Part shown: positions 45,760 through 53,195 of the stretch, piece by piece
Position numbering within the stretch: the stretch's first letter is position 1
Layout of the letters: each line of letters begins with the position of its first letter
Source of the DNA: Chryseobacterium sp. CH25
Lineage (GTDB): Bacteria; Bacteroidota; Bacteroidia; Flavobacteriales; Weeksellaceae
NCBI RefSeq assembly: GCF_004119455.1
Contig: NZ_NRQT01000013.1
Span: forward strand, 1 to 64,000
Direction: 5' to 3'
DNA length: 64,000 nt
Made by a program: the position numbers and the translations under genes
Notes under the pieces: generated by a model
The model's input: only the letters and a program-made list of their open reading frames with translations
Databases searched by the model: none
What the model was told of the DNA's origin: nothing

Positions 45760-47145
45760 TTAAAAATAGGCAGTTAATCTTAAACCTAAAGTAATATAAT
45801 TGATTTTTTCTTTAGCAATCAGGTTGTTCAGCTCCTGATCCAGTTCAGCACTTTCCTTGATCTCATCACTGAAATGATAACGGATGGTAGAATTGATCTG
45901 GTTGTAATCTGTATAAAAAGTAAGCCCCAGTCCAGGATTGAATTTGTAGGTCATAGAAGCTCCTGTATTCCAACGGAAAGCCGGTTTTGGCTTGTATCTG
46001 GCTATCTGAAGCTCGTGATTAGGAGTATCTATATCGTTTCCTTTTACAAATACTTTCCCACTGGCAGTAGCAGCATATCCTCCGGTTAGTTTTACCATAA
46101 GCTGCCATTTATCTGAGAATTCATGAGAAAAATAAGGTCCAATCCCTGCAGACAAGAATCCCATAGATTGTGTCTTAATTTCATGATCCCCAAAATCCTG
46201 TCCATCATCAAGGGTGATCCTCTGAGATTTAATTGGGAAGCTGCTGAAAGACACATCTGCACCTACACCCCATCTTTTTGAAAAGAAATAGGCTCCTTCC
46301 AATCCACCTTCAAAACCTGTTTGTTTCTTGTCATCCAGCTCCGATTCTCTCAGGAAGTTGGTAGTACCTAATGCCGTACCCATTTTCAGGGAAAGAAAAG
46401 AAGGGTAATCATTGCCCTGTATTCTGGATAGGATGCTTAAATTATCTCCTTTGTTCTTATAAATTTTATCAACAAAAAAATATCCAAGTTCTGTTGCTAT
46501 GATCCCAATACCAGCACCGGCCAGGATATCCGGAACCCAATGTCTGTTATTTAAATTTCTTCCAAGTCCTGTAAGAGTTGCAGAACCGTATCCTGCAATA
46601 CTGTAGGCTGGGTTTACCATTCCGTATTCCTTATGCAGGAAACTTGCGTTGGTAAATGCCATAGCAGCATGGCCTGATGGAAAGGAATTGTTTTTTGATC
46701 CATCCGGACGCTCAACTTTAGCAGTGTATTTAATCGAATTGACCAAAATAGCCATTATGGCTAAACTGGTACCATAAGATAGGGTGGCTCTTCCAATATT
46801 GTTTCTTCCTTTTACACCACCCAGTTTTAATCCGTAAACGGCTACGGCAGGAGCATACTGAAGATAATCATCATATTTCATTTTGAAATTGGGAAGATAT
46901 CGGTTTCTTACCTCACGGATATTCTCTTTTTCTCCCCATGTAGCCGCAGCAGCAGTGAAAAGAATAGCAGGAGCTACAGATTTTTTTACCCATTCTTTTT
47001 TGAAAAAAGGAGTAGGCTCTTTTATTGGAGAGTTTGTACTGATGAGAGCAAGATCCTGCTGAAGATTGCGAGTCTGAATAGTATCTTGTGCTTTATAGCT
47101 ACAAAAATGTAATAAAATCCCTAATGTTAGGACCGATTTTTTCAT
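45760..47145 (-). CDS. PAP2 phosphatase fused to C-terminal beta-barrel-like domain
   Basis: 461 residues from the ATG at 47145 (a GTG precedes it). A signal peptide (LTLGILLHFCSYKAQ) is present. The PAP2 motifs are all there: KVERPDG (about 143-149), PSGHAAMAF (156-164) and NNRHWVPDILAGAGIG (about 199-214) with catalytic His. Residues about 245-461 are strand-rich with alternating hydrophobics (GAYFFSKRWGVGADVSFSSF, WQLMVKLTGGYAAT, LGLTFYTDYNQI), ending INYITLGLRLTAYF like a beta-barrel terminus. The likely role is lipid or lipid A phosphate removal, at the outer membrane if the barrel reading holds. Confidence 0.9.
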   Translation of the reverse strand: MKKSVLTLGILLHFCSYKAQDTIQTRNLQQDLALISTNSPIKEPTPFFKKEWVKKSVAPAILFTAAAATWGEKENIREVRNRYLPNFKMKYDDYLQYAPAVAVYGLKLGGVKGRNNIGRATLSYGTSLAIMAILVNSIKYTAKVERPDGSKNNSFPSGHAAMAFTNASFLHKEYGMVNPAYSIAGYGSATLTGLGRNLNNRHWVPDILAGAGIGIIATELGYFFVDKIYKNKGDNLSILSRIQGNDYPSFLSLKMGTALGTTNFLRESELDDKKQTGFEGGLEGAYFFSKRWGVGADVSFSSFPIKSQRITLDDGQDFGDHEIKTQSMGFLSAGIGPYFSHEFSDKWQLMVKLTGGYAATASGKVFVKGNDIDTPNHELQIARYKPKPAFRWNTGASMTYKFNPGLGLTFYTDYNQINSTIRYHFSDEIKESAELDQELNNLIAKEKINYITLGLRLTAYF

Positions 47146-47182
47146 CACCGTGTCTTTATTTTTAAAATCCCGTAAAAATATA

Positions 47183-47211
47183 AAAAAATCTATCCCAAAT
47201 ATTGAGATAGA
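47183..47211 (-). terminator. Terminator of the first M43 protease gene
   Basis: On the minus strand TCTATCTC / GGGATAGA (one G-U pair) is followed by T7. The stem has the same core as the terminator of the paralogous gene at 48706-48740. Confidence 0.8.
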
Positions 47212-47252
47212 CTATTTTAATGTTTTTATAATATTTCAGCTGATATTGTTGA

Positions 47253-48272
47253 TTATCTTAATCCAGCTCTTGGTCCGGATGCGGATACTACAGCCTGCAT
47301 TCTTGTTTTTTGATTAGCAGAGAACATAACCATTGATTTGTCGTCTACATAATCCATATAGTTCATAAACATCTGGGAACGGCTTACTCCTCCACAAACT
47401 CTGTTTAACGGATAGGTTGGATTTCCGTAGTTAGGACCAGGAGAAACTGGAGTATCATTAGAGTAATCTGTCTGGCAACCTGTGTTGGATGATCCCCAAA
47501 GGTGCGGAAGGTTTAAGTAGTGGCCTACCTCATGCGTTACGGTTCTTCCTAAGTTGAACGGAGCAGAAGCCCCGGTTTTTCCTATATACTGATATCCTAT
47601 TACAAGACCATCATACCATTGCCCTGCATGTTCCGGATAATAAGCATAGCCTAGAGTTCCAGGTTGGCTGTTTTCGTCAAGGATTGAGTTAACAACCCAT
47701 ATATTCATATTTTTATTTACATCTGTAGCGTCAATACCTCCTGTGCTGGCTTTTTTCATCTCTTCCAAGTCGGATCTCCAGCCTGTTTTTGTACTTTGTT
47801 TACGGTTAGTTGCTACTAATTTGAAGCGGATTTTTACATCACCAGCGGCTGAAGGCTGAAATGCAGAAGGAATTTTAGTAATGTCAGAATTGGTAGCACC
47901 ATAGTCAGCATTCAGTACAGCAATTTGTTCCGCGATTCTTGCATCGGAAACATTTTGAGTAGAAGTGTTATAGATAACGTTAAAAACAACCGGAATTTCA
48001 ACAGTTCCATCTGCTAATACTTTCCCTACTTTAAGATTTTCTACAAATTTTTCAGTACCGAATTCAATATCGGCTACTTTTTGTTGGAGTGCAGGATTTT
48101 TAAGAAGCATTGCCTGTCTTATTTCTTCTGACGGACATTTTCTCTGTGTAGCTGTTAAAGCTGCAGGAGAAGCTTCTGAGTTCATTGATGATTCATTTTG
48201 GTTCGTCACGCTGTCATTGTTACAGGCAGACATAAAACCCAGAGCAAGAGCTCCGAATAAGAATTTTTTCAT
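47253..48272 (-). CDS. M43-type zinc metalloprotease lipoprotein
   Basis: 339 residues from the ATG at 48272 (20 codons inside the longer frame). The lipobox LGFMSAC puts the lipidated Cys at 17, followed by Asn/Asp (CNNDS). The pro-region extends to about 85. The catalytic domain holds HEVGHYLNLPH at 247-257, a metzincin-type zinc site with Asn where the family usually has Gly, and the Met-turn FMNYMDYVDD at about 302-311. M43 (cytophagalysin/pappalysin) proteases degrade extracellular proteins. There is no T9SS domain; the Cys-Asn-Asn-Asp start suggests surface lipoprotein export. It is a tandem paralog of the gene at 48761. Confidence 0.9.
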   Translation of the reverse strand: MKKFLFGALALGFMSACNNDSVTNQNESSMNSEASPAALTATQRKCPSEEIRQAMLLKNPALQQKVADIEFGTEKFVENLKVGKVLADGTVEIPVVFNVIYNTSTQNVSDARIAEQIAVLNADYGATNSDITKIPSAFQPSAAGDVKIRFKLVATNRKQSTKTGWRSDLEEMKKASTGGIDATDVNKNMNIWVVNSILDENSQPGTLGYAYYPEHAGQWYDGLVIGYQYIGKTGASAPFNLGRTVTHEVGHYLNLPHLWGSSNTGCQTDYSNDTPVSPGPNYGNPTYPLNRVCGGVSRSQMFMNYMDYVDDKSMVMFSANQKTRMQAVVSASGPRAGLR

Positions 48273-48292
48273 ATCGTTATAATATAATGTGG

Positions 48293-48352
48293 TTGAGGGT
48301 GTGAAATTATAATATTTAAAATTGATATGCAAATTATTTTACTGTTTTATTA
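48293..48352 (-). promoter_or_regulatory. Conserved 5' region of M43 gene (copy 1)
   Basis: About 60 bp align with 49781-49841 almost base for base. They include TTTGC, a spacer of about 20 bp and TATAATTTCACA on the minus strand, a fair Bacteroidetes promoter, plus the leader CCCTCAA. Confidence 0.65.
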
Positions 48353-48705
48353 ATAAATAATTATTTAATTGCGATTTTGTTTGATCATGTATTAATATAT
48401 TTGTGTTTATGTTGTATTTTAATTAATTTCAATATATTGTTTTATATTTCACTATCAAGTGTGTTTGATTGGTGAATAATTTTATGCTTTTTAGTTATTA
48501 ATAGAATATTTTTTACATTGAATTGATCGTAAAGTTCCCTTAAAAGAAGAATGAAATGTTAGATTTTTATTTATTTTCCAATTAATACGGGTTTGGGATT
48601 GGGGGAATAGAATATCCTTGTTGTTTCTTGTTTGGAGAATGAGTTAATAAAAATAATATTTCTGAATCTGCTCTTTTTTTAGCCATTATGTTCTAATGTA
48701 AAGAC

Positions 48706-48740
48706 ATAAAAAAAATCTATCTCGATTTGAGATAGATTTT
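48706..48740 (-). terminator. Terminator of the second M43 protease gene
   Basis: A perfect 12-bp stem AAAATCTATCTC / GAGATAGATTTT with a 5-nt loop and an A-run giving the minus-strand U tract, 21 bp past the stop. Confidence 0.9.
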
Positions 48741-48760
48741 AAATATTTAAAATTGTTTTA

Positions 48761-49765
48761 TTAATAGACTCTTAATCCTGCTCTTGCTCCTGAAGATGCC
48801 ACTACAGACTGCATTCTTGTTTTTTGTCCCGCAGAGAACATGAACATAGCAGCATCGTCTACATAATCCATATAGTTCATAAACATTACAGATCTTTGTA
48901 CACCGCTACATGTATTGTACATAGGGTAGCTAGGTTTTCCATAGTTGGCTGTTGTCTGGGTAGGGGTATCACTTACAAGATCATTACCACAATTAGCATC
49001 TCCCCAGATGTGTCTTAGGTTTAGGTAGTGCCCAACTTCGTGAGTTGCTGTTCTTCCCAGGTTAAATGGTGCAGATGCTCCTGTTTTACCAAAGTATGGC
49101 GCTCCAATTACAACACCATCATTCCATAATCCGGCAGATTCTGGGAAGGTAGCGTAACCAAGAATAGTACGGCCCTGGCTTGTCATTTTACCAACGATCC
49201 AGATATTTAGATAATTGGTAGGGTTAGTAGCGTCAATACCGCCTTTGGAAGCTTTTTTCATGTCATCATTTGTTGCCCAGCTTGTTTTGGAGGTCGATTT
49301 TCTAACGGTATTTACCAATTTGAATTTTACTTTTGTATCACCTGAGCTTACGGACGTAAATTCAGAAGGGATTTTAGTGGCATCACTGTTTGTGCCGGAA
49401 TAGTCAGCATTTAATACCGCAATTTGCTCAGCGATTCTTGCATCAGAAACATTTTCTGCGGTAGTTTTGTATAGAACATTTACAATTACAGGGATTTCTA
49501 CACTTCCATCAGCTAGAACTTTTCCAAATGTCTGATTCTTAGCAAAGTTTTCTGTGTTGATTTCCAGATCCGCAAATCTTTGTTGTAGTTCAGGATTGTT
49601 TTTTAAAGCTTCCTGTCTTATTTCCTCGGAAGCACATCCTCTTTGTACTAATGCAGCAGATAGTGCAGGCTCATCGGCTGGAGCTTCATTTTGATTAGTA
49701 ACGTTATCATTGTTACATGCCGTCATTAAGCCAAGCATAAGAGCTCCAAAAAATAGTTTTTTCAT
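48761..49765 (-). CDS. M43-type zinc metalloprotease lipoprotein (paralog)
   Basis: 334 residues with lipobox LGLMTAC (Cys 17) followed by NNDN. The pro-region resembles that of the neighbour (CASEEIRQEALKNNPELQQRFADLE against CPSEEIRQAMLLKNPALQQKVADIE). The zinc site HEVGHYLNLRH is at 242-252, again with Asn for Gly, and the Met-turn is FMNYMDYVDD. Sequence is close over the full length, so the genes arose by tandem duplication, including the 5' region and terminator. The separate promoters suggest each is expressed alone. Confidence 0.9.
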   Translation of the reverse strand: MKKLFFGALMLGLMTACNNDNVTNQNEAPADEPALSAALVQRGCASEEIRQEALKNNPELQQRFADLEINTENFAKNQTFGKVLADGSVEIPVIVNVLYKTTAENVSDARIAEQIAVLNADYSGTNSDATKIPSEFTSVSSGDTKVKFKLVNTVRKSTSKTSWATNDDMKKASKGGIDATNPTNYLNIWIVGKMTSQGRTILGYATFPESAGLWNDGVVIGAPYFGKTGASAPFNLGRTATHEVGHYLNLRHIWGDANCGNDLVSDTPTQTTANYGKPSYPMYNTCSGVQRSVMFMNYMDYVDDAAMFMFSAGQKTRMQSVVASSGARAGLRVY

Positions 49766-49780
49766 ATCAAGATTTTTAAA

Positions 49781-49841
49781 TTGAGGATGTGAAATTATAT
49801 TATTTGAAATTAATATGCAAGCTATTTTTCTTGTTTTATTA
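49781..49841 (-). promoter_or_regulatory. Conserved 5' region of M43 gene (copy 2)
   Basis: Aligned with 48293-48352. The shared core on the minus strand contains TTGCATAT, TATAATTTCACA and the CCTCAA leader. It lies 16 bp upstream of the ATG at 49765. Confidence 0.65.
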
Positions 49842-50011
49842 AATTATTTATATCTATTATATTGTTTTATTGTTGATAATTTAAGTTATTTTATATTGCA
49901 TTGAATTTTACATAATTTAATAAAATGCTTTTGAGTTTTTATTTGTTTTATATTTTCCATGCAAATTATTAACTAATTATATCTTTTTTAGAGAAAATTT
50001 TTTACTTAATT

Positions 50012-50650
50012 TTAATTTGCAAACCCATTTTTAATGGCAAAAACGGCCAGACCAACGCGGGTTTTTAAATCCAGCTTTTCACATAATTGGTCCCGGTAGC
50101 TTTCTACTGTTCTCGGGCTGCAACACATTCTGTCTGCAATTTCTTTATAACTTAACTCAGTAACAGTGTATTTTAAAAATTCCTTTTCACGCTCAGAGAT
50201 TTTTACAGTAGTTTCTATGTCGTTTTTGTTGAGGTTAGAGAATATGATCTTTGAGGCCCAATCCGGATAAAAGAAGCCATCAGTATTTAATCTTGTAAGG
50301 GCTATTTCCAGATCTTTTGGGTGGGTGTTTTTTAAAAGATATCCTTTTGCGCCATTTTTAATCATTTTAATGACACTGTTATCATCGCCCTGCATGCTGA
50401 GTGCCATTACTTTAATATCCGGATGATTTTTAGTGACCCAGGCTGCTGTTTCAAAACCGTCCATAATAGGCATACTGACATCCATTAGAATAATTTCCGG
50501 AATAGTGTTTCCTTCCTCAAATTTCTGAATCAGATCTTTACCGCTTTCACAAACGTAAATAACTTCAAACTCACTGAAGTTCCCAATAATGCCTTCAAGG
50601 GCTTTAGCAATAAGTATATGATCATCAACAATTACAATTGTTTTTTTCAT
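50012..50650 (-). CDS. NarL/LuxR-family response regulator
   Basis: 212 residues. The receiver has DD (9-10), phospho-acceptor D57 in EIILMDVSMP and K in KGYLLKNTHP. A GerE-type helix-turn-helix is at about 150-205 (ISEREKEFLKYTVTELSYKEIADRMCCSPRTVESYR). It is last of an operon of hypothetical protein, membrane protein, histidine kinase and regulator, with a 4-bp ATGA overlap to the kinase. Targets are unknown; the M43 genes lie next downstream on the same strand. Confidence 0.93.
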   Translation of the reverse strand: MKKTIVIVDDHILIAKALEGIIGNFSEFEVIYVCESGKDLIQKFEEGNTIPEIILMDVSMPIMDGFETAAWVTKNHPDIKVMALSMQGDDNSVIKMIKNGAKGYLLKNTHPKDLEIALTRLNTDGFFYPDWASKIIFSNLNKNDIETTVKISEREKEFLKYTVTELSYKEIADRMCCSPRTVESYRDQLCEKLDLKTRVGLAVFAIKNGFAN

Positions 50651-51432
50651 GGCTGTTTTTTTAAGATAATGTTAAGTCGGGTTCCTGCATTTTTTTTACT
50701 CTCCAGAAGAAAATTAGCACCAATGATCTCTGCTCTGTTTTTCATATTGGTGAGACCAATTCCGTTGGATTTAGTCTGGTTGGGATCAAACCCGATTCCG
50801 TCATCACGGATGGTAAGCTCCCAAAGTATGTTTTCAGATGTATTGAGACTGATGAAAATATTTTTGCAGTGAGCGTGTTTTATACTGTTTTGAATAAATT
50901 CCTGGGTAATTCTCAGTAATAGGTTTTTATGTACAAAACCAAGATCCAACTGGTCAAAATTATGTTCAAAACTAATAAGACATCTTTTTAGTGAATTGGT
51001 ATTATCAACCTCTTCCTGAATTAAAGTCACAATTTCCTTCTGGCTGATATTATCATCTGTTAAGGTTTTAGAAAGGCTGCGGAGATCCTGAAGAGACTGG
51101 TTGATGATCTGTGAGACCTGGTCAATTCTTTCATTTGCCTCAGGAACCTTATTTTCATAAAGCATTTGCTGAACATATAAACTCACCAAAGTTAGCTTTT
51201 GTCCTATATTATCATGCAGTTCTCTTCCTATCTGCTGCATGGTGGCTTGCTGAATCTCCAATTGAGTAGAGAGGAGCTCTCTTTGGTGAATCTCATTTTT
51301 CATTTCTATATCATTAAGATATTCCCTCTTGCGTTGTCTGTAGTTTCTGATATAGATAGCCACAGCAACGGCAAACATTACAAAGAATGTATTAAAAAGA
51401 ATGATCGTAATTATTAATTCTGCTTTCCCCAT
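50647..51432 (-). CDS. Sensor histidine kinase (HisKA_3 type)
   Basis: 261 residues from the ATG at 51432; the longer TTG-started frame would run deep into the preceding gene. It has one membrane helix (about 5-27), then a coiled coil. The dimerisation box QQIGRELHDNIGQKLTLVSLYVQ has H73, followed by the HATPase DDGIGFDP and NGIGLTNMKNRAE. It lacks a large sensor domain of its own. The upstream multi-helix membrane protein, overlapping by 19 bp, may supply sensing. Confidence 0.92.
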   Translation of the reverse strand: MGKAELIITIILFNTFFVMFAVAVAIYIRNYRQRKREYLNDIEMKNEIHQRELLSTQLEIQQATMQQIGRELHDNIGQKLTLVSLYVQQMLYENKVPEANERIDQVSQIINQSLQDLRSLSKTLTDDNISQKEIVTLIQEEVDNTNSLKRCLISFEHNFDQLDLGFVHKNLLLRITQEFIQNSIKHAHCKNIFISLNTSENILWELTIRDDGIGFDPNQTKSNGIGLTNMKNRAEIIGANFLLESKKNAGTRLNIILKKQP

Positions 51433-52057
51433 ATGAATGCACTTGCAAATAAAAGATACATGATAGTTCCGGAAACCTGAAAATAAGCAAAATATAGATC
51501 CCATATGTCTCTATATTCCCAAAGAAGAGACATGAAGGTCATAAACGGAAGTGTTCCTATATAAAAAAGAGTATTACCCAGATTGATATAAAACATCCTG
51601 TTGGTACTGAATTTTAGGATTTCTGTTGAATTAACCTGCTTATAATATTCCATAACTACCAGAACCATCAAAAATATACATCCTAAAGTATAATTGGGAG
51701 CATAAACAACTTTTCTTTCTACAAAGAGTGAAAGTTGTGGAATAAACGCTGCAAAATAGAGCAAAGAAAAGATATAGAATAGTTTGGGTTTCTTCAGAGA
51801 TTTTATCGCATATAACCAATAAAAGAAAATAAACTGCAATGGCATTACAAAGTAGTTGTAGAAAATAATCCTATCGATACGAAGAGCCTCCTCAAACCAT
51901 TTTACAGATGATTCACACAGGAAAATGGCAATAAGATACAAAGCGAAAAGTTTCCAATGCAGTTTTTTTCGCGGTTAAAATAAATAATGGATACTAAAGC
52001 AGCAATAGCCTCTCCAGTATACATAAATTGTGCGAAAAACCTCTGGAATTCAGTCAT
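51414..52057 (-). pseudogene. Multi-helix membrane protein, frameshifted near N-terminus
   Basis: Two frames form one protein of about 214 residues. The start ATG at 52057 gives MTEFQRFFAQFMYTGEAI...VSIIYFNREK, then the frame is lost in an A7 run (T7 at 51963-51969 on the plus strand). Adding one A continues KLHWKLFALYLIAIFLCESSVKW and the rest, open to 51414. Six or so hydrophobic helices follow. Family unknown; it resembles the membrane sensor modules that accompany NarL-type kinases. It sits 28 bp after the 52086 gene and overlaps the kinase start. It may be intact in the real genome if the run was undercalled. Confidence 0.78.
51963..51969. other. Homopolymer T7 at the frameshift in the membrane protein gene
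   Basis: On the coding strand, seven As follow CCGCG. Eight would join the N-terminal frame (FNREK) to the downstream frame (KLHWKLFALYL). Confidence 0.8.
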
Positions 52058-52085
52058 AATTTACAATAAGTTCTTTTAATTAATT

Positions 52086-52613
52086 TTAAAACATTCCGGT
52101 TGAACTTGCTGGGGGAGATAAAGTTCCCTGGTTTTCACCAATTCCCTTAGGGGGGTGTATGCCTTTTGCAGAAAGGGAAAGGTTTCTCGGTTCTTTATCT
52201 TTGCCAGGTATAGAATTGAAATCGAAGTGTACAACTTCACCATCTTCACTCTCTTTTTTCAAAGTAGGTACCATCACAAGCGTATGTCTTTCAGAATACT
52301 CCTGTGGAACAGGATGGCTTTCCATAATGTCCCAGTTTTCAATTTTTGGATAGGCGGCGTAATAAAACCTGATTCCCAAATCTTCTTCAGCGCATTCAGG
52401 ATGTATTTTTTTGCCTTCATGTTCTATTTGACTAATAAATCTCTTCAGCTTTGGCAGGTCAAACCATATGGAATTGGAATCTGTTATTCCCATAGTTTCA
52501 TTGATAGCATTCATTTGGTTCTGGCGATAATTGTCAATAAGAGCTTTAATAAGGTCATTTGACATTACTCCTGATCCTAGAGGATCCTGTTCATTAGTAG
52601 ATTCTGTTTTCAT
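52086..52613 (-). CDS. Hypothetical protein in two-component operon
   Basis: 175 residues, no signal peptide or membrane helix and no recognised family. The N-terminal half is helical (SNDLIKALIDNYRQNQMNAIN, FDLPKLKRFISQIEHEG). The middle has ECAEEDLGIRFYYAAYPKI and the strand HTLVMVPTLKK. The C-terminus is Pro/Ser/Gly rich and looks disordered. It is the first gene of the run leading to the membrane protein, kinase and NarL regulator, so it could be a cytoplasmic input or output partner of that system (inference). Confidence 0.7.
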   Translation of the reverse strand: MKTESTNEQDPLGSGVMSNDLIKALIDNYRQNQMNAINETMGITDSNSIWFDLPKLKRFISQIEHEGKKIHPECAEEDLGIRFYYAAYPKIENWDIMESHPVPQEYSERHTLVMVPTLKKESEDGEVVHFDFNSIPGKDKEPRNLSLSAKGIHPPKGIGENQGTLSPPASSTGMF

Positions 52614-52760
52614 AACTTAGTTTTATATTAGAATATCCGTGTTTCCGCAAATTTCGCAAAAAAATATCATAGAAAATAGAATAGGGAATAGGGAATTACA
52701 CTGTTATTTTTACCGTATTTTTACGGGTTGTATACTAATGAAAAAATAAATAAAGTAAAA

Positions 52761-52958
52761 TCAGATTATAATACATAAAAAAACGGAGAAAATTCTCCGT
52801 TTATATTTAAATACATCCCCATTTTTTGGATCTCTGCAAATCATTCCTGATGTACAGCATAGACCTGTGGGACAGTTCCAGTTTTCATCACATTCAATTA
52901 ATGGAGGAAGGATTCCGCCATCGATTTTCTTTAATTCAGTTCTTTTTAACTTTTTCAT
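52761..52958 (-). CDS. Cys-rich bacteriocin-like peptide precursor, probably frameshifted at 3' end
   Basis: As written, 65 residues. The leader MKKLKRTELKKIDGG (1-15) is double-glycine type. The next part has Cys at 23, 29, 34, 35 and 41. The last residues (about 46-65) translate through the gene's own terminator hairpin, which is implausible. One extra base in the T6 run at 52822-52827 would give the ending CRDPKKWGCI and a stop at 52807-52809. That makes a 50-residue precursor with six cysteines and leaves the terminator outside the gene. It shares an upstream element with the peptide at 8245. No maturation genes are adjacent. Confidence 0.7.
   Translation of the reverse strand: MKKLKRTELKKIDGGILPPLIECDENWNCPTGLCCTSGMICRDPKNGDVFKYKRRIFSVFLCIII
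52776..52802 (-). terminator. Terminator inside the annotated 3' end of the Cys-rich peptide frame
   Basis: AAACGGAGAA / TTCTCCGTTT stem followed on the minus strand by a T run. It lies 4 bp past the stop codon of the frameshift-corrected peptide. Confidence 0.85.
52822..52827. other. Homopolymer T6 at suspected frameshift in peptide gene
   Basis: Six Ts on the plus strand; seven would restore a sixth cysteine and a stop before the terminator. Confidence 0.65.
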
Positions 52959-53013
52959 ACTGATTTTGTTTAAGTTATTAATTTGTTTGAAAGATAAATT
53001 TAATAATATTTCA

Positions 53014-53035
53014 CATTAAAAAGATATAAATTAAG
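53014..53035 (-). promoter_or_regulatory. Upstream element shared by two Cys-rich peptide genes (copy B)
   Basis: On the minus strand it reads CTTAATTTATATCT-TTTTAATG, ending 55 bp before the peptide ATG. It is the same as 8524-8547 apart from one CT dinucleotide. Confidence 0.6.
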
Positions 53036-53118
53036 AAAATGTTTATAACTCATTCTATATTGGTTATTATTCTGATGCATGCGGATGAACGTTGCTGTTA
53101 TCAAAATCTGTCTTTACA

Positions 53119-53156
53119 CAAAAAATGAGTGCCGCAGATTTCTCTACAGCACTCAT
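53119..53156 (-). terminator. Terminator of clpB
   Basis: ATGAGTGC / GCACTCAT stem with a 16-nt loop that can pair further, followed by a minus-strand U6 tract, 40 bp past the clpB stop. Confidence 0.8.
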
Positions 53157-53195
53157 CTACAAAAATTAATGTATATGAAAAAAACTACTTTCTTT

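Larger units (their letters stand above)
48273..48760. other. Long AT-rich spacer between tandem M43 genes
   Basis: No coding sequence found in any frame. The right end holds the terminator of the upstream paralog (48706-48740). The left end (48293-48352) is a conserved 5' region shared with the paralog. The middle is very AT-rich with no recognised element. Confidence 0.6.

Noticed and set aside
47502..47534. Reading the Asn in HEVGHYLN as a damaged active site
   Set aside because: Both paralogs carry it and all metal ligands are present, so it is a subfamily feature, not decay.
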